A stretch of DNA of 64,000 nt from Halobacterium jilantaiense (GTDB lineage: Archaea; Halobacteriota; Halobacteria; Halobacteriales; Halobacteriaceae). A model generated the notes under the pieces. It was not told the origin of the DNA. It did not search any database and saw nothing but the letters and a program-made list of their open reading frames with translations. Each line of letters starts with the position of its first letter. Within the stretch, counting starts at the first letter, position 1. Of the stretch, positions 35,674 to 44,628 are shown piece after piece. Location of the stretch: NCBI RefSeq assembly GCF_900110535.1, contig NZ_FOJA01000001.1:1302001-1366000 (forward strand). The letters run 5' to 3'. Position numbers and translations under genes: made by a program.

Positions 35674-35727
35674 TATCTGGCGTCGCGCCACCCGCAATAG
35701 CGGGCACCCGATTATATTTGGCGTCGC
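35674..35727. promoter_or_regulatory. Direct repeat and hairpin upstream of MFS gene
   Basis: TGGCGTCGC occurs at 35678-35686 and 35719-35727, each preceded by an A/T-rich TATCT or TATATT. Between them is the hairpin CCCGC-AATA-GCGGG (35691-35704). The spacing of 41 bases is about four helical turns, which suits a regulator bound on one DNA face. The region separates two minus-strand genes. Confidence 0.45.
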
Positions 35728-35786
35728 ACTAAGGAAGTGTGAGAGAGTACCAAACAAACGCGGCAGGCGGAGAGGTTGTCATCCAC

Positions 35787-36482
35787 TCAGTGACCGCGGG
35801 CGGCGAGGTACTCGCCGACCTCGGCCATCACCTTCTCCTCGGCGCGCGAGAGGTGCTCCCAGGTCGTCGTGCCGGCGAGCCCGATCTCGTCGGCGATGTC
35901 CTCGACCCGGACGTCCGACCCCTCGTCGTAGTACCCCATCCCCGTCGCCATCGCCAGCACCTCCCGCTGTCGGTCGGTCAGGTCCTCCAGTATCCGGGAG
36001 AGCGCGAGGTGTTCTTCGCCGTCGACCTCGTCGAGCGCGACGTCCCGCATGAGTTCGGTGTCGTTGCCGGCGGCCTCCAGGGAGTCGACGACCGCGCTCA
36101 GGTCGTCGTCCTCTTCGAGGTACAGCGTCCAGTGCTCCCAGCCCGCGCGGATGGTGGTCCCCACCCGGTAGTGGACGCCGTGGTCGGCGAGCCGCTGGGC
36201 GATGGAGTCCCACTGGTACGAGTCGTAGGTGACGGCGACGAACACGCGGTCGTTGTCCAGCGGCGACAGCGGCTCTGCGGACTTCACGGAGGACGCGGCG
36301 GCGAACTCCTCCAGAAACGCGCGAATCTCGTCGGCCGGGCCGCGAGCCTCCACGATGCGCTTTCGTTCCGCGGCGCTGCCCGACAGCGACGAGACGGACC
36401 GGAGGGTGAGGTCGGGGTGGTCCGCGCTCACGTCGCTCTCGGGCTCGCCGTGGTGGCGCACCCGCAGCGTTACTTCCCGCAT
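35787..36482 (-). CDS. HTH-10 (bacterio-opsin activator-type) regulator
   Basis: Transcription regulator of 231 residues. The C-terminal 60 residues are an HTH-10 domain: LTDRQREVLAMATGMGYYDEG, then VEDIADEIGLAGTTTWEHLSRAEEKVM. The N-terminal about 155 residues form an effector domain with beta-strands and no recognised ligand motif. Haloarchaea carry many such Bat-like regulators. It is divergent from the peptide ABC operon with 121 bases between starts, so it is a candidate regulator of that operon. A TGTAAGAC element about 27 bases upstream supports the ATG at 36482. Confidence 0.82.
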   Translation of the reverse strand: MREVTLRVRHHGEPESDVSADHPDLTLRSVSSLSGSAAERKRIVEARGPADEIRAFLEEFAAASSVKSAEPLSPLDNDRVFVAVTYDSYQWDSIAQRLADHGVHYRVGTTIRAGWEHWTLYLEEDDDLSAVVDSLEAAGNDTELMRDVALDEVDGEEHLALSRILEDLTDRQREVLAMATGMGYYDEGSDVRVEDIADEIGLAGTTTWEHLSRAEEKVMAEVGEYLAARGH

Positions 36483-36545
36483 CGCCCGATAGTACGGAGG
36501 CCACGGTCTTACAGTTGGTGTCCGGGGAGAGTCTGTCGAACCCCC

Positions 36546-36554
36546 GGATATACT
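36546..36554 (+). promoter_or_regulatory. TATA box for peptide ABC operon
   Basis: GGATATACT predicts a transcription start near 36576, giving leaders of about 13 bases to the ATG at 36589 or 28 bases to the ATG at 36604. Confidence 0.5.
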
Positions 36555-36603
36555 CGGTGTCAACGTAAACCCAGTGGGGTCTAGAGCAATGTGTAGCCGG
36601 CTC

Positions 36604-38289
36604 ATGGCAGACACTGACAAACCAACCGACGAACAGCTGAGTGGTCCCGTCGTGGACCGCCGCACCACGATGTCGCTGCTCGGCGCGGCCGGTCTCGGTG
36701 CCATCGCGGGCTGCACCGGGGGCGGTGGCGGCGACGGCGACAGCGACGAAACCACCGCCGGCAGCGACGACGGCGGCGACACCACCACGGCCGACGAAGG
36801 TGCCCCCAGCATGGGCGGCCGCCTCAAGGCCGGCTGGTTCACCGGCAGCATCGACGAACTCGACCCGGCGTTCATCAGCGTCGGCCAGTTCTTCCAGCTG
36901 GCCGGCAACGTCTTCAGCGGGCTGACGAAGCTCGGCCCCGACCTCGAAATCGTCGGCGACCTCGCCGAGGACTGGGAGGTCACCGACGGCGGCAAGACGT
37001 TCACCTTCCAGCTCCGGGACGACGTCACGTTCCACAACGGCGTCGAGTTCACCGCGGAGGACGTCAAGTACACCATCAACCGCACCATCTCCGAGGAGGC
37101 ACCCGCGGCCTCGAAGCTGTCCTCGCTCCAGCCGATCGAAGAGGGCGGCGTCGAAGTCGTCGGCGACTACGAAGTCACGCTCCGCTGGGAGGAAGCGAAC
37201 GTCACCTCGCTGGTCTACCTGACCCGCGGCCCGGGCCGCGCGGCCACCATCGTCAGCAAGGAGGCCATCGAGGAGATGGGCTCCGACGAGTACAGCGTCA
37301 CGCCGGTCGGGACCGGCCCCTTCGAGGTCACCGGCCACGACGTCGGCTCCAGCGTCACGCTGGACGCCTACGACGACTACTTCGAGACCGACGAGGACGG
37401 CAACAGCCTCCCGTACCTCGACGGCATCGACGTCCAGCCGATTCCGGAGCCGTCGTCCATCGTGAACGCGCTGCGCAGCGGCGACATCCACTTCGCGAAC
37501 ATGGTGCCGCTGCAGAACCTCTCCCAGCTGGAGAGCGACAGCGCCGCGAACGCGGACCGCGCGCCCGGCATCAACTGGTACGGCCTCGCGATGAACCAGG
37601 ACCGCGAGCCGTTCGGCTCCCGGCAGGTCCGCCGCGGCATGGCGAAAATCATCGACAACGAGCGCTTCGTCGAGACCGCGTACTTCGGGAACGCGCTCCC
37701 CGACACCGGCCCCATCAACAAGGGGACCGGCTGGGTGTGGCGCGACGACAAACCGAGCGACCAGGACTTCGCCCTCGAAGAGGGGATGTCCATGCTGGAG
37801 GACGCCGGCGCTGCCGACGCGAGCTTCTCCATCCTGACCGCCGAGAGCTCGCTCCGGCAGGCGAAGGCGATGCGCCAGCAGCTCAACGAGCGCGGCCTCG
37901 ACGTGGACGTCGAACAGGTCACGTCCTCGACGTACTGGACGCGCTACGAGGAAGGCGACTACGACGTCACCATCTCGGGCAGCGTCATCGACCCCGACCC
38001 CGAGCAGTCGCTCTGGAACTTCTACCGGCTGCCCGACGAGGGCGGCGTCTGGAACTGGGTGAACTACCAGAGCCAGGAGGCCCACGACCTGCTGGCCGAG
38101 CAGCGCGCGGAGACCGACCGCGACGCGCGCCGCGACCTCCTCCACGAACTCGAAGACACGCTCATCGCAGACGCCCCGCACGCGTACCTCGTCCATCAGG
38201 ACGACATCGCCGGCGTCCGCCAGGAGGTCGGCGGCTTCAAACACCTCTCTGGTCTGCGGAACTTCCACCAGGTGTACCTCGACGAGTAA
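36604..38289 (+). CDS. Peptide-type ABC transporter substrate-binding lipoprotein
   Basis: Extracellular solute-binding protein family 5, 561 residues. The signal is Tat-like (VDRRTTMSLLGAAGLG) with lipobox IAGC, followed by a Gly/Asp/Thr linker. The mature domain shows GDLAEDWEVTDGGKTFTFQL, FHNGVEFTAEDVKYTINR and VGTGPFEVTGHDVGSSVTL, typical of dipeptide/oligopeptide-binding proteins, whose members also bind nickel or haem. First gene of a five-gene dppABCDF-type operon. The start could also be the ATG at 36589; 36604 is chosen because the acidic MADTDKPTDE start is commonplace in haloarchaea. Confidence 0.88.
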   Translation: MADTDKPTDEQLSGPVVDRRTTMSLLGAAGLGAIAGCTGGGGGDGDSDETTAGSDDGGDTTTADEGAPSMGGRLKAGWFTGSIDELDPAFISVGQFFQLAGNVFSGLTKLGPDLEIVGDLAEDWEVTDGGKTFTFQLRDDVTFHNGVEFTAEDVKYTINRTISEEAPAASKLSSLQPIEEGGVEVVGDYEVTLRWEEANVTSLVYLTRGPGRAATIVSKEAIEEMGSDEYSVTPVGTGPFEVTGHDVGSSVTLDAYDDYFETDEDGNSLPYLDGIDVQPIPEPSSIVNALRSGDIHFANMVPLQNLSQLESDSAANADRAPGINWYGLAMNQDREPFGSRQVRRGMAKIIDNERFVETAYFGNALPDTGPINKGTGWVWRDDKPSDQDFALEEGMSMLEDAGAADASFSILTAESSLRQAKAMRQQLNERGLDVDVEQVTSSTYWTRYEEGDYDVTISGSVIDPDPEQSLWNFYRLPDEGGVWNWVNYQSQEAHDLLAEQRAETDRDARRDLLHELEDTLIADAPHAYLVHQDDIAGVRQEVGGFKHLSGLRNFHQVYLDE

Positions 38290-39245
38290 TGTGGAGGTAC
38301 ATCGCGAAACGCACCGGCCACGCCATCTTCGTGATGTGGATGGTGGCCACCACGGTGTTCGTCGGTCTGCGGTCGGTCCCGGGCGGCCCCGTCCGCGCGA
38401 TGCTCGGGCAGGAGGCCACGCCGGAGGCCGTCGCGAGCCTGCGCGCCGACCTCGGGCTGGACCAGCCGCTGCACGTCCAGTACGTCGACTGGCTCGGCGG
38501 GATGCTCTCCGGCGACTTCGGCCGGTCGATCACGTCCAGTGAGACGGTCGGCGCGCTCATCGGGAGCGCCGCGCCGAAGACCGTCTCCATCGCCGCGTTC
38601 GGCGTCGTGCTCGGGCTGGCCGTCGCCATCCCGGCCGGCATCATCGGCGCGACCCGCCGCAACGAGCCCGCCGACTACGCCACCACGGTCGGCGCGTTCG
38701 TCGGCATCTCGATGCCGGCGTTCTTCATCGGCATCCTGCTCGCCATCGTGTTCGGCGTCCAGCTCGGCTGGTTCCCCGTCGTGGGGTACACGCCGCTCTC
38801 GGAGGGCGTCGTGCCGTGGCTGGAGAGCATCGTGTTGCCCGGCATCGCCGTCGGGCTGCCGTACGCGGCCGGCGTCACGCGCATGATGCGGTCCTCGCTC
38901 ATCGAGATTCTCGACGAGCAGTACATGCGCACGGCGGTCGCGAAAGGCATCAGCAGCCGCGTCCAGCTGTACAAGCACGCCCTCCAGAACGCGATGATTC
39001 CCGTCGTCACCATCGCCGGCATTCAGCTGGCGCTGGTGCTGGGCGGCAGCGTCACCGTGGAGATCGTCTTCGGCATCCAGGGCCTCGGACGGCTGCTCGT
39101 GAACTCGATCCTGGAACGCAACTACCCGGTGACCCAGATGACGATTCTGCTGGTCGCCGGCATCTTCGTCTTCATGAACCTACTCGTCGACATCGCCTAC
39201 ACCGCCATCGACCCGCGCATCCGGTACGGAGGTGAACAGTCGTGA
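38289..39245 (+). CDS. dppB: Peptide-type ABC permease DppB
   Basis: Permease of 318 residues with six main membrane helices. It has the N-terminal RTGHAIFVMWMVATTVFVGLR (read in parts), LGLDQPLHVQYVDWLGGMLSGDFGRS and the EAA-type coupling loop YMRTAVAKGISSRVQLYKHALQNA. The ATG shares one base with the preceding stop. It would pair with the next permease, into which it overlaps by four bases (GTGA). Confidence 0.92.
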   Translation: MWRYIAKRTGHAIFVMWMVATTVFVGLRSVPGGPVRAMLGQEATPEAVASLRADLGLDQPLHVQYVDWLGGMLSGDFGRSITSSETVGALIGSAAPKTVSIAAFGVVLGLAVAIPAGIIGATRRNEPADYATTVGAFVGISMPAFFIGILLAIVFGVQLGWFPVVGYTPLSEGVVPWLESIVLPGIAVGLPYAAGVTRMMRSSLIEILDEQYMRTAVAKGISSRVQLYKHALQNAMIPVVTIAGIQLALVLGGSVTVEIVFGIQGLGRLLVNSILERNYPVTQMTILLVAGIFVFMNLLVDIAYTAIDPRIRYGGEQS

Positions 39246-40228
39246 GCGGCGACGCTCCCGACTTCGCCCGCAACGAGGGCGAGTTCGGCTCCGGAGAGGT
39301 GCCCCCCGAGTACGAGACCGAGGAGTCCGTCGAGGAGTACAAGAGCACCGCCGAGCGCGTCGCCGGCGTGCTGAAACGGGACAAGCTCGCGCTCGCTGGC
39401 GCAATCATCGTCGTGGCGTTCGTGCTCACCGCGGTGTTCGCGCCGTACGTCGCGCCCCACGGCCCCGAGGAGCAGTTCGGCTTCATGCAGGAGCCGATGA
39501 GCCAGTCCACCGGGGACTTCGACGGCGACGGCGAGATGGAGACGGTCACGCACTACCTCGGCACCGACGACTTCGGGTACGACGTCCTCACGCGCATCGT
39601 CTACGGCTCCCAGATATCGCTGCTGGTGGCGTTCGCCACCGTGGCGTTCGCGTTCACCGTCGGGACGACGCTCGGCGTTCTCGCCGGGTTCTACGGCGGC
39701 TGGATCGACACCCTCGTGATGCGCGGCGTCGACTTCATCTGGGCGTTCCCCACCATCATCCTCGGCGTCGGGGTGATTGCGGTGATGGGCGGCCTCGGCT
39801 GGATGAACGTCGTGGTCGCCATCGGCATCGCGTTCGTCGACGACTTCGCGCGCATCATCCGCGGTGAAGTCCTCTCGATACGCGAAGAGGAGTACATCAC
39901 GGCGGCGCGAGCCGTCGGCATGGGCGACGGCCGCATCATGTTCAAGGAGATGCTGCCGAACGCCGTGTCGCCGCTCATCGTGCAGGCGACGCTGATGGTG
40001 CCCTTTGCCATCCTCGGGGAGGCGTCGCTGTCCTTCCTCGGGCTCGGCGTGAAACCGACGACGCCGACCTGGGGGCTGCTCATTTCGAGCGGCCGCGGGT
40101 TCATCTCGCAGGCGTGGTGGATTTCGGTGATGCCGGGGTTCGCCATCATGGCGGTCGTCCTGGCGTTCAACACACTCGGGGACGGCCTCAGGGACGCCTT
40201 CGACCTCTCCGAGGGGGAGGTGAACTGA
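39242..40228 (+). CDS. dppC: Peptide-type ABC permease DppC
   Basis: Permease of 328 residues starting with GTG in a GTGA overlap. An N-terminal cytoplasmic extension of about 45 acidic residues precedes the membrane part. The LGTDDFGYDVLTRIVYGSQISL segment and the EAA loop ITAARAVGMGDGRIMFKEMLPNA are diagnostic. A short acidic loop with D-F-D-G-D-G-E after the first helix resembles a calcium-binding motif; it is exposed on the outer face and unusual for the family. Confidence 0.92.
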   Translation: MSGDAPDFARNEGEFGSGEVPPEYETEESVEEYKSTAERVAGVLKRDKLALAGAIIVVAFVLTAVFAPYVAPHGPEEQFGFMQEPMSQSTGDFDGDGEMETVTHYLGTDDFGYDVLTRIVYGSQISLLVAFATVAFAFTVGTTLGVLAGFYGGWIDTLVMRGVDFIWAFPTIILGVGVIAVMGGLGWMNVVVAIGIAFVDDFARIIRGEVLSIREEEYITAARAVGMGDGRIMFKEMLPNAVSPLIVQATLMVPFAILGEASLSFLGLGVKPTTPTWGLLISSGRGFISQAWWISVMPGFAIMAVVLAFNTLGDGLRDAFDLSEGEVN

Positions 40229-40229
40229 G

Positions 40230-41279
40230 ATGGCAGCGAACCAGCCACCGGTCCTCGAGGTCGAGGACCTCCACACGCAGTTCCCGACCGACCGCGGCGT
40301 CGTGCGAGCGGTCGACGGCGTCGACCTCTCCATCGAGTCCGGCGAAATCGTCGGGCTCGTCGGCGAGTCCGGCTCCGGGAAGAGCGTGCTCGCGGAGAGC
40401 GTGCTCGGCATCGTCGAGGAGCCCGGCGAGATTGCCGGCGGCGACATCCGGTTCGGCGGCGAGTCGCTGCTCGCGATGAGCGAGCGCGAACGCCAGTCGA
40501 TTCGCGGCGGCCGCGTGTCGATGGTGTTCCAGGACCCGATGAACAGCCTGAACCCGACGCTCACCGTCGGCGAGCAGATTGCGGAGACGGTCCGGCTCCA
40601 CCAGGACACCGGCGAGTCGGTGTCGCTGTCCGCGGAGATGAAGCGGAAGATCGTCGGCGCGGCGAAGAACGGCGAGGCGTGGCGGCGCGCCATCGAGATG
40701 CTAGAGACCGTCGAGATTCCGGAGCCGGAGGCGCGGGCGGCCGACTACCCCCACCAGTTCTCCGGCGGGATGCGCCAGCGCGCGATGATCGCGATGGCGC
40801 TGGCCTGCGAGCCCGACCTCGTGGTGGCCGACGAGCCGACGACCGCGCTCGACGTCACCATTCAGGCCCAGATTCTCGAAGAGCTGGAGGACCTGAAAGA
40901 CGAGTTCGACACCGCCATCCTGCTCATCACGCACGACCTCGCAGTGGTCGCGGAGACCTGCGACCGCGTGAACGTGATGTACGCGGGCGAGATTGTCGAG
41001 CGCGCAGAGACCGAGGAGCTGTTCGCGAACCCCGAGCACCCCTACACGCAGGGGCTCATCGCGAGCACGCCGCAGCTCGACAATCCGGACGCGAGCCTCG
41101 AACCCATCGAGGGGAACGTCCCGGACCTCATCGACATCCCGTACGCGTGTCACTTCGCGCCGCGGTGTCCGGAGGCGGAACGCGAGTGCTTCGAAGTACA
41201 CCCGGACTTCCGGCCGGTCGGGGACGGCGACCACGAGGCCGCCTGTCTCCGCCGCGGGCCGGAGGAGGACCAGCTATGA
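40230..41279 (+). CDS. dppD: Peptide-type ABC ATPase DppD
   Basis: ATPase of 349 residues. Walker [10 protein letters not shown]-loop [19 protein letters not shown], signature [16 protein letters not shown], Walker [15 protein letters not shown] and H-loop [15 protein letters not shown] are present. The C-terminal oligopeptide-type extension contains four cysteines in [16 protein letters not shown] and AACLRRG, a pattern that binds an iron-sulfur cluster in some family members. It starts one base after dppC and overlaps dppF as ATGA. Confidence 0.93.
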   Translation: MAANQPPVLEVEDLHTQFPTDRGVVRAVDGVDLSIESGEIVGLVGESGSGKSVLAESVLGIVEEPGEIAGGDIRFGGESLLAMSERERQSIRGGRVSMVFQDPMNSLNPTLTVGEQIAETVRLHQDTGESVSLSAEMKRKIVGAAKNGEAWRRAIEMLETVEIPEPEARAADYPHQFSGGMRQRAMIAMALACEPDLVVADEPTTALDVTIQAQILEELEDLKDEFDTAILLITHDLAVVAETCDRVNVMYAGEIVERAETEELFANPEHPYTQGLIASTPQLDNPDASLEPIEGNVPDLIDIPYACHFAPRCPEAERECFEVHPDFRPVGDGDHEAACLRRGPEEDQL

Positions 41280-42640
41280 GCTCCGAACAGACCACGGCGA
41301 CGGGCGCGGAGAGCGCCGCGCCCGGCGAGGACGCGGCGGCCGGCGAGGTCGTCCTCGAAGCCGAGGGCGTGAAGAAGCACTTCGACCAGAGCGACGGCTT
41401 CCTCGACAAGCTGCTGGGCGGCGGCGGCTCCGTGAAGGCGGTCGACGGCGTCGACCTGCAGGTGCGGGCGGGCGAGACGCTCGCCGTGGTCGGGGAGTCC
41501 GGCTGCGGGAAGTCGACGCTCGGTCAGACGCTGCTGAACCTCCACGAGGCGACCGCGGGGACGGTGCGGTTCCGCGGCGACGAGATATCCGGCCTGAGCG
41601 GGACGGAGATGCGGCCGTACCGGAAGGAACTCCAGATGGTGTTCCAGGACCCGCTGGCGTCGCTGAACCCCCGGCAGACCGTCGGGGACATCGTGACCGC
41701 GCCGATGGAGGTCCACGGCATCGGCGACTCCGACGAGGACCGGCTGAGGCGCGCCGAGTCGCTGCTGGAGCGCGTCGGCCTCAAACAGTCCCACATCGAC
41801 CGGTACCCGGGACAGTTCTCCGGCGGCCAGCAGCAGCGCGTCGGCATCGCCCGCGCGCTCGCCGTGGAGCCCGACGTCATCGTCGCGGACGAGCCGGTGA
41901 GCGCGCTGGACGTCTCCGTGCAGGCCCAGATTCTGAACCTCATGGGGGACCTCCAGGACGAACTCGGGCTGTCGCTGGTGTTCATCGCCCACGACCTCTC
42001 GGTCGTGCGGCAGGTCTCCGACCGGGTGGCCGTGATGTACCTCGGGGAAGTCGTGGAGACGGCACCGACGGACGAACTGTTCGAGGACCCGAAACATCCC
42101 TACACGAAGTCGCTGCTGTCGGCGGTGCCGCGCATCGACCCGTCGGCGCGCACCGACCGCGTGGTGTTGCGGGGGTCGGTGCCGTCGCCAATCGACCCGC
42201 CGTCGGGCTGTCACTTCCACACGCGGTGTCCGGCGGTGATTCCCGGCGAAGGCTGGGACGGCGACCAGGCGGCGTTCCGGAGGGCGTTCACGTTCCGGAA
42301 CCGCGTCGAGAACGGCAGCCTCGAAGTCGAGGTCGTCCGCGACCGCCTCGAGGGCGACGGCGGGAGTGTGAGCGACGACGACGTGGCGGCGCGCATCGTG
42401 GACACGACGCTGCCCGGCGACCTGACGGACCTGCCGGCGGACACCGCGGAGCGCATCCGGGAGGCCGCGCGGCTCGTCGTCGACGGCCGGGACGACGAGG
42501 CGGCCGCGCTGCTGCAGGAGGCGTGCCCGTCGCCGTGCGCGGGCGACCACCCCGAGCCCGTCGACGTCGGCGACGGCCGGCAGGCGGCCTGCCACCGCGT
42601 CGACCCGTCGTACGACGCGCCCCTCGAAGTCGACGACTGA
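41276..42640 (+). CDS. dppF: Peptide-type ABC ATPase DppF with large C-terminal insertion
   Basis: ATPase of 454 residues, about 100 longer than usual. It has Walker A GESGCGKST, Q-loop MVFQDPLASLNPRQTVGD, signature FSGGQQQRVGIARALA, Walker B VIVADEPVSALDVS and H-loop IAHDLSVVRQVSDRV. The C-terminal cysteine region is split: HFHTRCPAVIP is followed by about 110 helical, acidic residues (containing LTDLPADTAERIREAARLVVDG) before the remaining cysteines in ACPSPCAGDHP and ACHRVDP. The insertion may modify the metal or cluster site. The ATG overlaps the dppD stop. Last gene of the operon. Confidence 0.92.
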   Translation: MSSEQTTATGAESAAPGEDAAAGEVVLEAEGVKKHFDQSDGFLDKLLGGGGSVKAVDGVDLQVRAGETLAVVGESGCGKSTLGQTLLNLHEATAGTVRFRGDEISGLSGTEMRPYRKELQMVFQDPLASLNPRQTVGDIVTAPMEVHGIGDSDEDRLRRAESLLERVGLKQSHIDRYPGQFSGGQQQRVGIARALAVEPDVIVADEPVSALDVSVQAQILNLMGDLQDELGLSLVFIAHDLSVVRQVSDRVAVMYLGEVVETAPTDELFEDPKHPYTKSLLSAVPRIDPSARTDRVVLRGSVPSPIDPPSGCHFHTRCPAVIPGEGWDGDQAAFRRAFTFRNRVENGSLEVEVVRDRLEGDGGSVSDDDVAARIVDTTLPGDLTDLPADTAERIREAARLVVDGRDDEAAALLQEACPSPCAGDHPEPVDVGDGRQAACHRVDPSYDAPLEVDD

Positions 42641-42751
42641 GGCGGCCCGCGGTCTCCCGTTCTCGCGGTCGCTGGGCGGCCGCGACGCCGGGAGCCGGCG
42701 AGCGCCGCGCGGTGGCGAAACCATTTCACTCCAGGTGGCCGAGGTAGGGGT

Positions 42752-44137
42752 ATGACTCGACCACACGTCGCCGTCGTCGGCGCGTACGGGAGCGCGGGCG
42801 TGGCGGCCGCCGAGGAACTCGTCGACGAGGACGTGGAACTGACGCTCATCGACGACGGCGAGCCCGGGGGCGGGCTCTGTATTCTCCGGGGTTGCATGCC
42901 GTCGAAGGAAGTGCTGTCGGCGGGCGCGCACAAGTACCAGGCGCGCCACGACCACCGGCTCGACGGCGTCCCCGAGGTCGACCTCGAATCCGTCGTGGAG
43001 ACGAAAGACGACCACGTGCTCGGGTTCGCGGAGCACCGGCGGGCGGCCGTCCACGAGATGGCCGAGCGCGACAACGTCACCTTCCACCACGACACGGCGA
43101 AGTTCGTCGACGACCACACCATCGAGGTCGCCGGGGAGACCATCGAAGCCGACTACGTGGTGCTGGGGACGGGCTCGGACCTGAACGTCCCGACGCTGCC
43201 CGGACTCGAAGCCGTCGACTGGATGGGCAGCCGGGACGTCCTCGACGCCACCGAGTTCCCGGACTCGGGCGTCGTGATGGGGTTCGGGTACGTCGGCGTC
43301 GAACTCGTCCCGTACCTCTCGGAGGCCGCGGACATGGACCTCACCGTCATCGAGCACGACGACCGGCCGCTCGACGACAAACACCCCGCGTTCGGCGAGG
43401 AGATTCTCGACCAGTACCGCGAGGAGTTCGGCGTCGACATCCGCACCGAGGTGTACGAGGAGGAGGTCGAGGCGACCGAGGACGGCGGCGTCCGTCTCCA
43501 CCTCACCGACGGGTCGAGCGTCGAGGGCGACCAGCTGTTCCTGTTCACGGGCCGGACGCCGTCGTTCCCCGACGGCATCGAGGCGACGGGGCTGGACCCG
43601 CGGCGCGACTGGGTGCAGAACACGATGCAGACGGTCGACGACGACCGCGTGTTCGTGGTCGGTGACGCGACCGGCGACAACATGCTGCTGCACAACGCCA
43701 AGGAGGAGGGGTACGCCGCCGGCCGGAACATCCTCGCGGCGGAGCGCGGCGACGCTCTGGAGACCTACGAACCGATGACTCACGAGGTGATGTTCTCGGG
43801 GCTCGGCGTCTTCCCGTTCGCGTCGCTCGGGCTGACGGAGACGGAGGCCCGCGAGCAGGGCCACGAGGTCGTGACGGCCCAGCGGGATGCCTCCAGCGAC
43901 GGCGTGTTCAAGACGAAAGACGTGGCCCGCGGCACCGCGCGGCTGGTCGTGGATGCCGACGACGGCACCGTCCTCGGTTACCACGGCATTCACTACCACG
44001 CCGACGCGATGGCGAAGACGATGCAGGTGATTCTGGCGGCTGGGATGGACGTCCGAGAGATTCCGGACCGGGCGTACCACCCGACGACGCCCGAGGTCCT
44101 CGACGGCCTGTTCCGCGACACCGCCGCCCAGCTCTAG
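42752..44137 (+). CDS. Class I pyridine nucleotide-disulfide oxidoreductase
   Basis: FAD enzyme of 461 residues in the dihydrolipoamide dehydrogenase/mercuric reductase fold. The redox disulfide is CILRGC in GGGLCILRGCMPSKEV near residue 47. The NAD(P)-binding motif is VVMGFGYVGVELVPYL, the second FAD contact is DDRVFVVGDATG, and the C-terminal HPTTPE pair supplies the catalytic His-Glu. The N-terminal motif is VGAYGSAG rather than GxGxxG-perfect. No mercuric N-terminal domain, lipoyl or pyruvate dehydrogenase genes are adjacent, so the disulfide substrate is open (lipoamide, gamma-glutamylcysteine-type thiol or CoA disulfide). Confidence 0.83.
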   Translation: MTRPHVAVVGAYGSAGVAAAEELVDEDVELTLIDDGEPGGGLCILRGCMPSKEVLSAGAHKYQARHDHRLDGVPEVDLESVVETKDDHVLGFAEHRRAAVHEMAERDNVTFHHDTAKFVDDHTIEVAGETIEADYVVLGTGSDLNVPTLPGLEAVDWMGSRDVLDATEFPDSGVVMGFGYVGVELVPYLSEAADMDLTVIEHDDRPLDDKHPAFGEEILDQYREEFGVDIRTEVYEEEVEATEDGGVRLHLTDGSSVEGDQLFLFTGRTPSFPDGIEATGLDPRRDWVQNTMQTVDDDRVFVVGDATGDNMLLHNAKEEGYAAGRNILAAERGDALETYEPMTHEVMFSGLGVFPFASLGLTETEAREQGHEVVTAQRDASSDGVFKTKDVARGTARLVVDADDGTVLGYHGIHYHADAMAKTMQVILAAGMDVREIPDRAYHPTTPEVLDGLFRDTAAQL

Positions 44138-44526
44138 TCGTCTGCGTGGGCGGCGAGGACGCTGCGGGCTGCCGACGCGAGTTCGTCGAAGTGGTCGATG
44201 GGGAGTTCGTCGGTGGTGACGAACGCGCCGTGGCCGTCCTCGATGACCCGGGTGAGGTAGCCGCGGTCGAACGCCCGCATCGTGTACTGGTACTCGCCGA
44301 GTTCGGACTCGCCGTAGACCGTCTGCGAGCGGAAGCCCTGACGCTCCTGGTCGGCGAACCCGACGATGTCGGCGTCCGGTTCGAGGTCGCCGCGGAGGTA
44401 GATCTGTTCCTCGCCGCTGTCGTCGAAGTACGCGACGCTACGCAGCTGGTCGCCGACGGACGTTCGGCAGGCGCTGACCAGTTCGTCCGCGAGCGTCGCC
44501 GGCGCGTAGCTCGGGTCGCTGCTCAT
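44134..44526 (-). CDS. Small conserved haloarchaeal protein
   Basis: Soluble protein of 130 residues. The first half includes LADELVSACRTSVGDQLRSVAYFDDSGEEQIYLR, the second YTMRAFDRGYLTRVIEDGHGAFVTTDELPIDHFDEL, each read in parts. It resembles small haloarchaeal DUF proteins of alpha/beta type and has no metal or DNA-binding motif. Its stop overlaps that of the convergent disulfide oxidoreductase within a CTAG tetranucleotide. Function unknown. The ATG at 44526 is preferred to an upstream Met that would read through CVAAEPDP. Confidence 0.68.
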   Translation of the reverse strand: MSSDPSYAPATLADELVSACRTSVGDQLRSVAYFDDSGEEQIYLRGDLEPDADIVGFADQERQGFRSQTVYGESELGEYQYTMRAFDRGYLTRVIEDGHGAFVTTDELPIDHFDELASAARSVLAAHADD

Positions 44527-44628
44527 GGGGTCGGGTTCGGCGGCGACACACAAGAAGCGTGTGGGTAATTATCACGAATCGGGCGTACGGCAAGAAGACA
44601 TTTGGCGTCCGCGCATCAACGAGCGCAC

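Noticed and set aside
36604-42640. Nickel ABC importer controlled by NikR
   Set aside because: The binding protein could bind nickel, but no TAACAAC-N13-GTTGTTA site was seen in its promoter, and a peptide role is the simpler call.
41150-44080. Minus-strand open frame of 976 codons opposite dppF and the disulfide oxidoreductase
   Set aside because: It is antisense to two genes with clear motifs and has Arg/His/Val-rich composition typical of shadow frames in GC-rich DNA.
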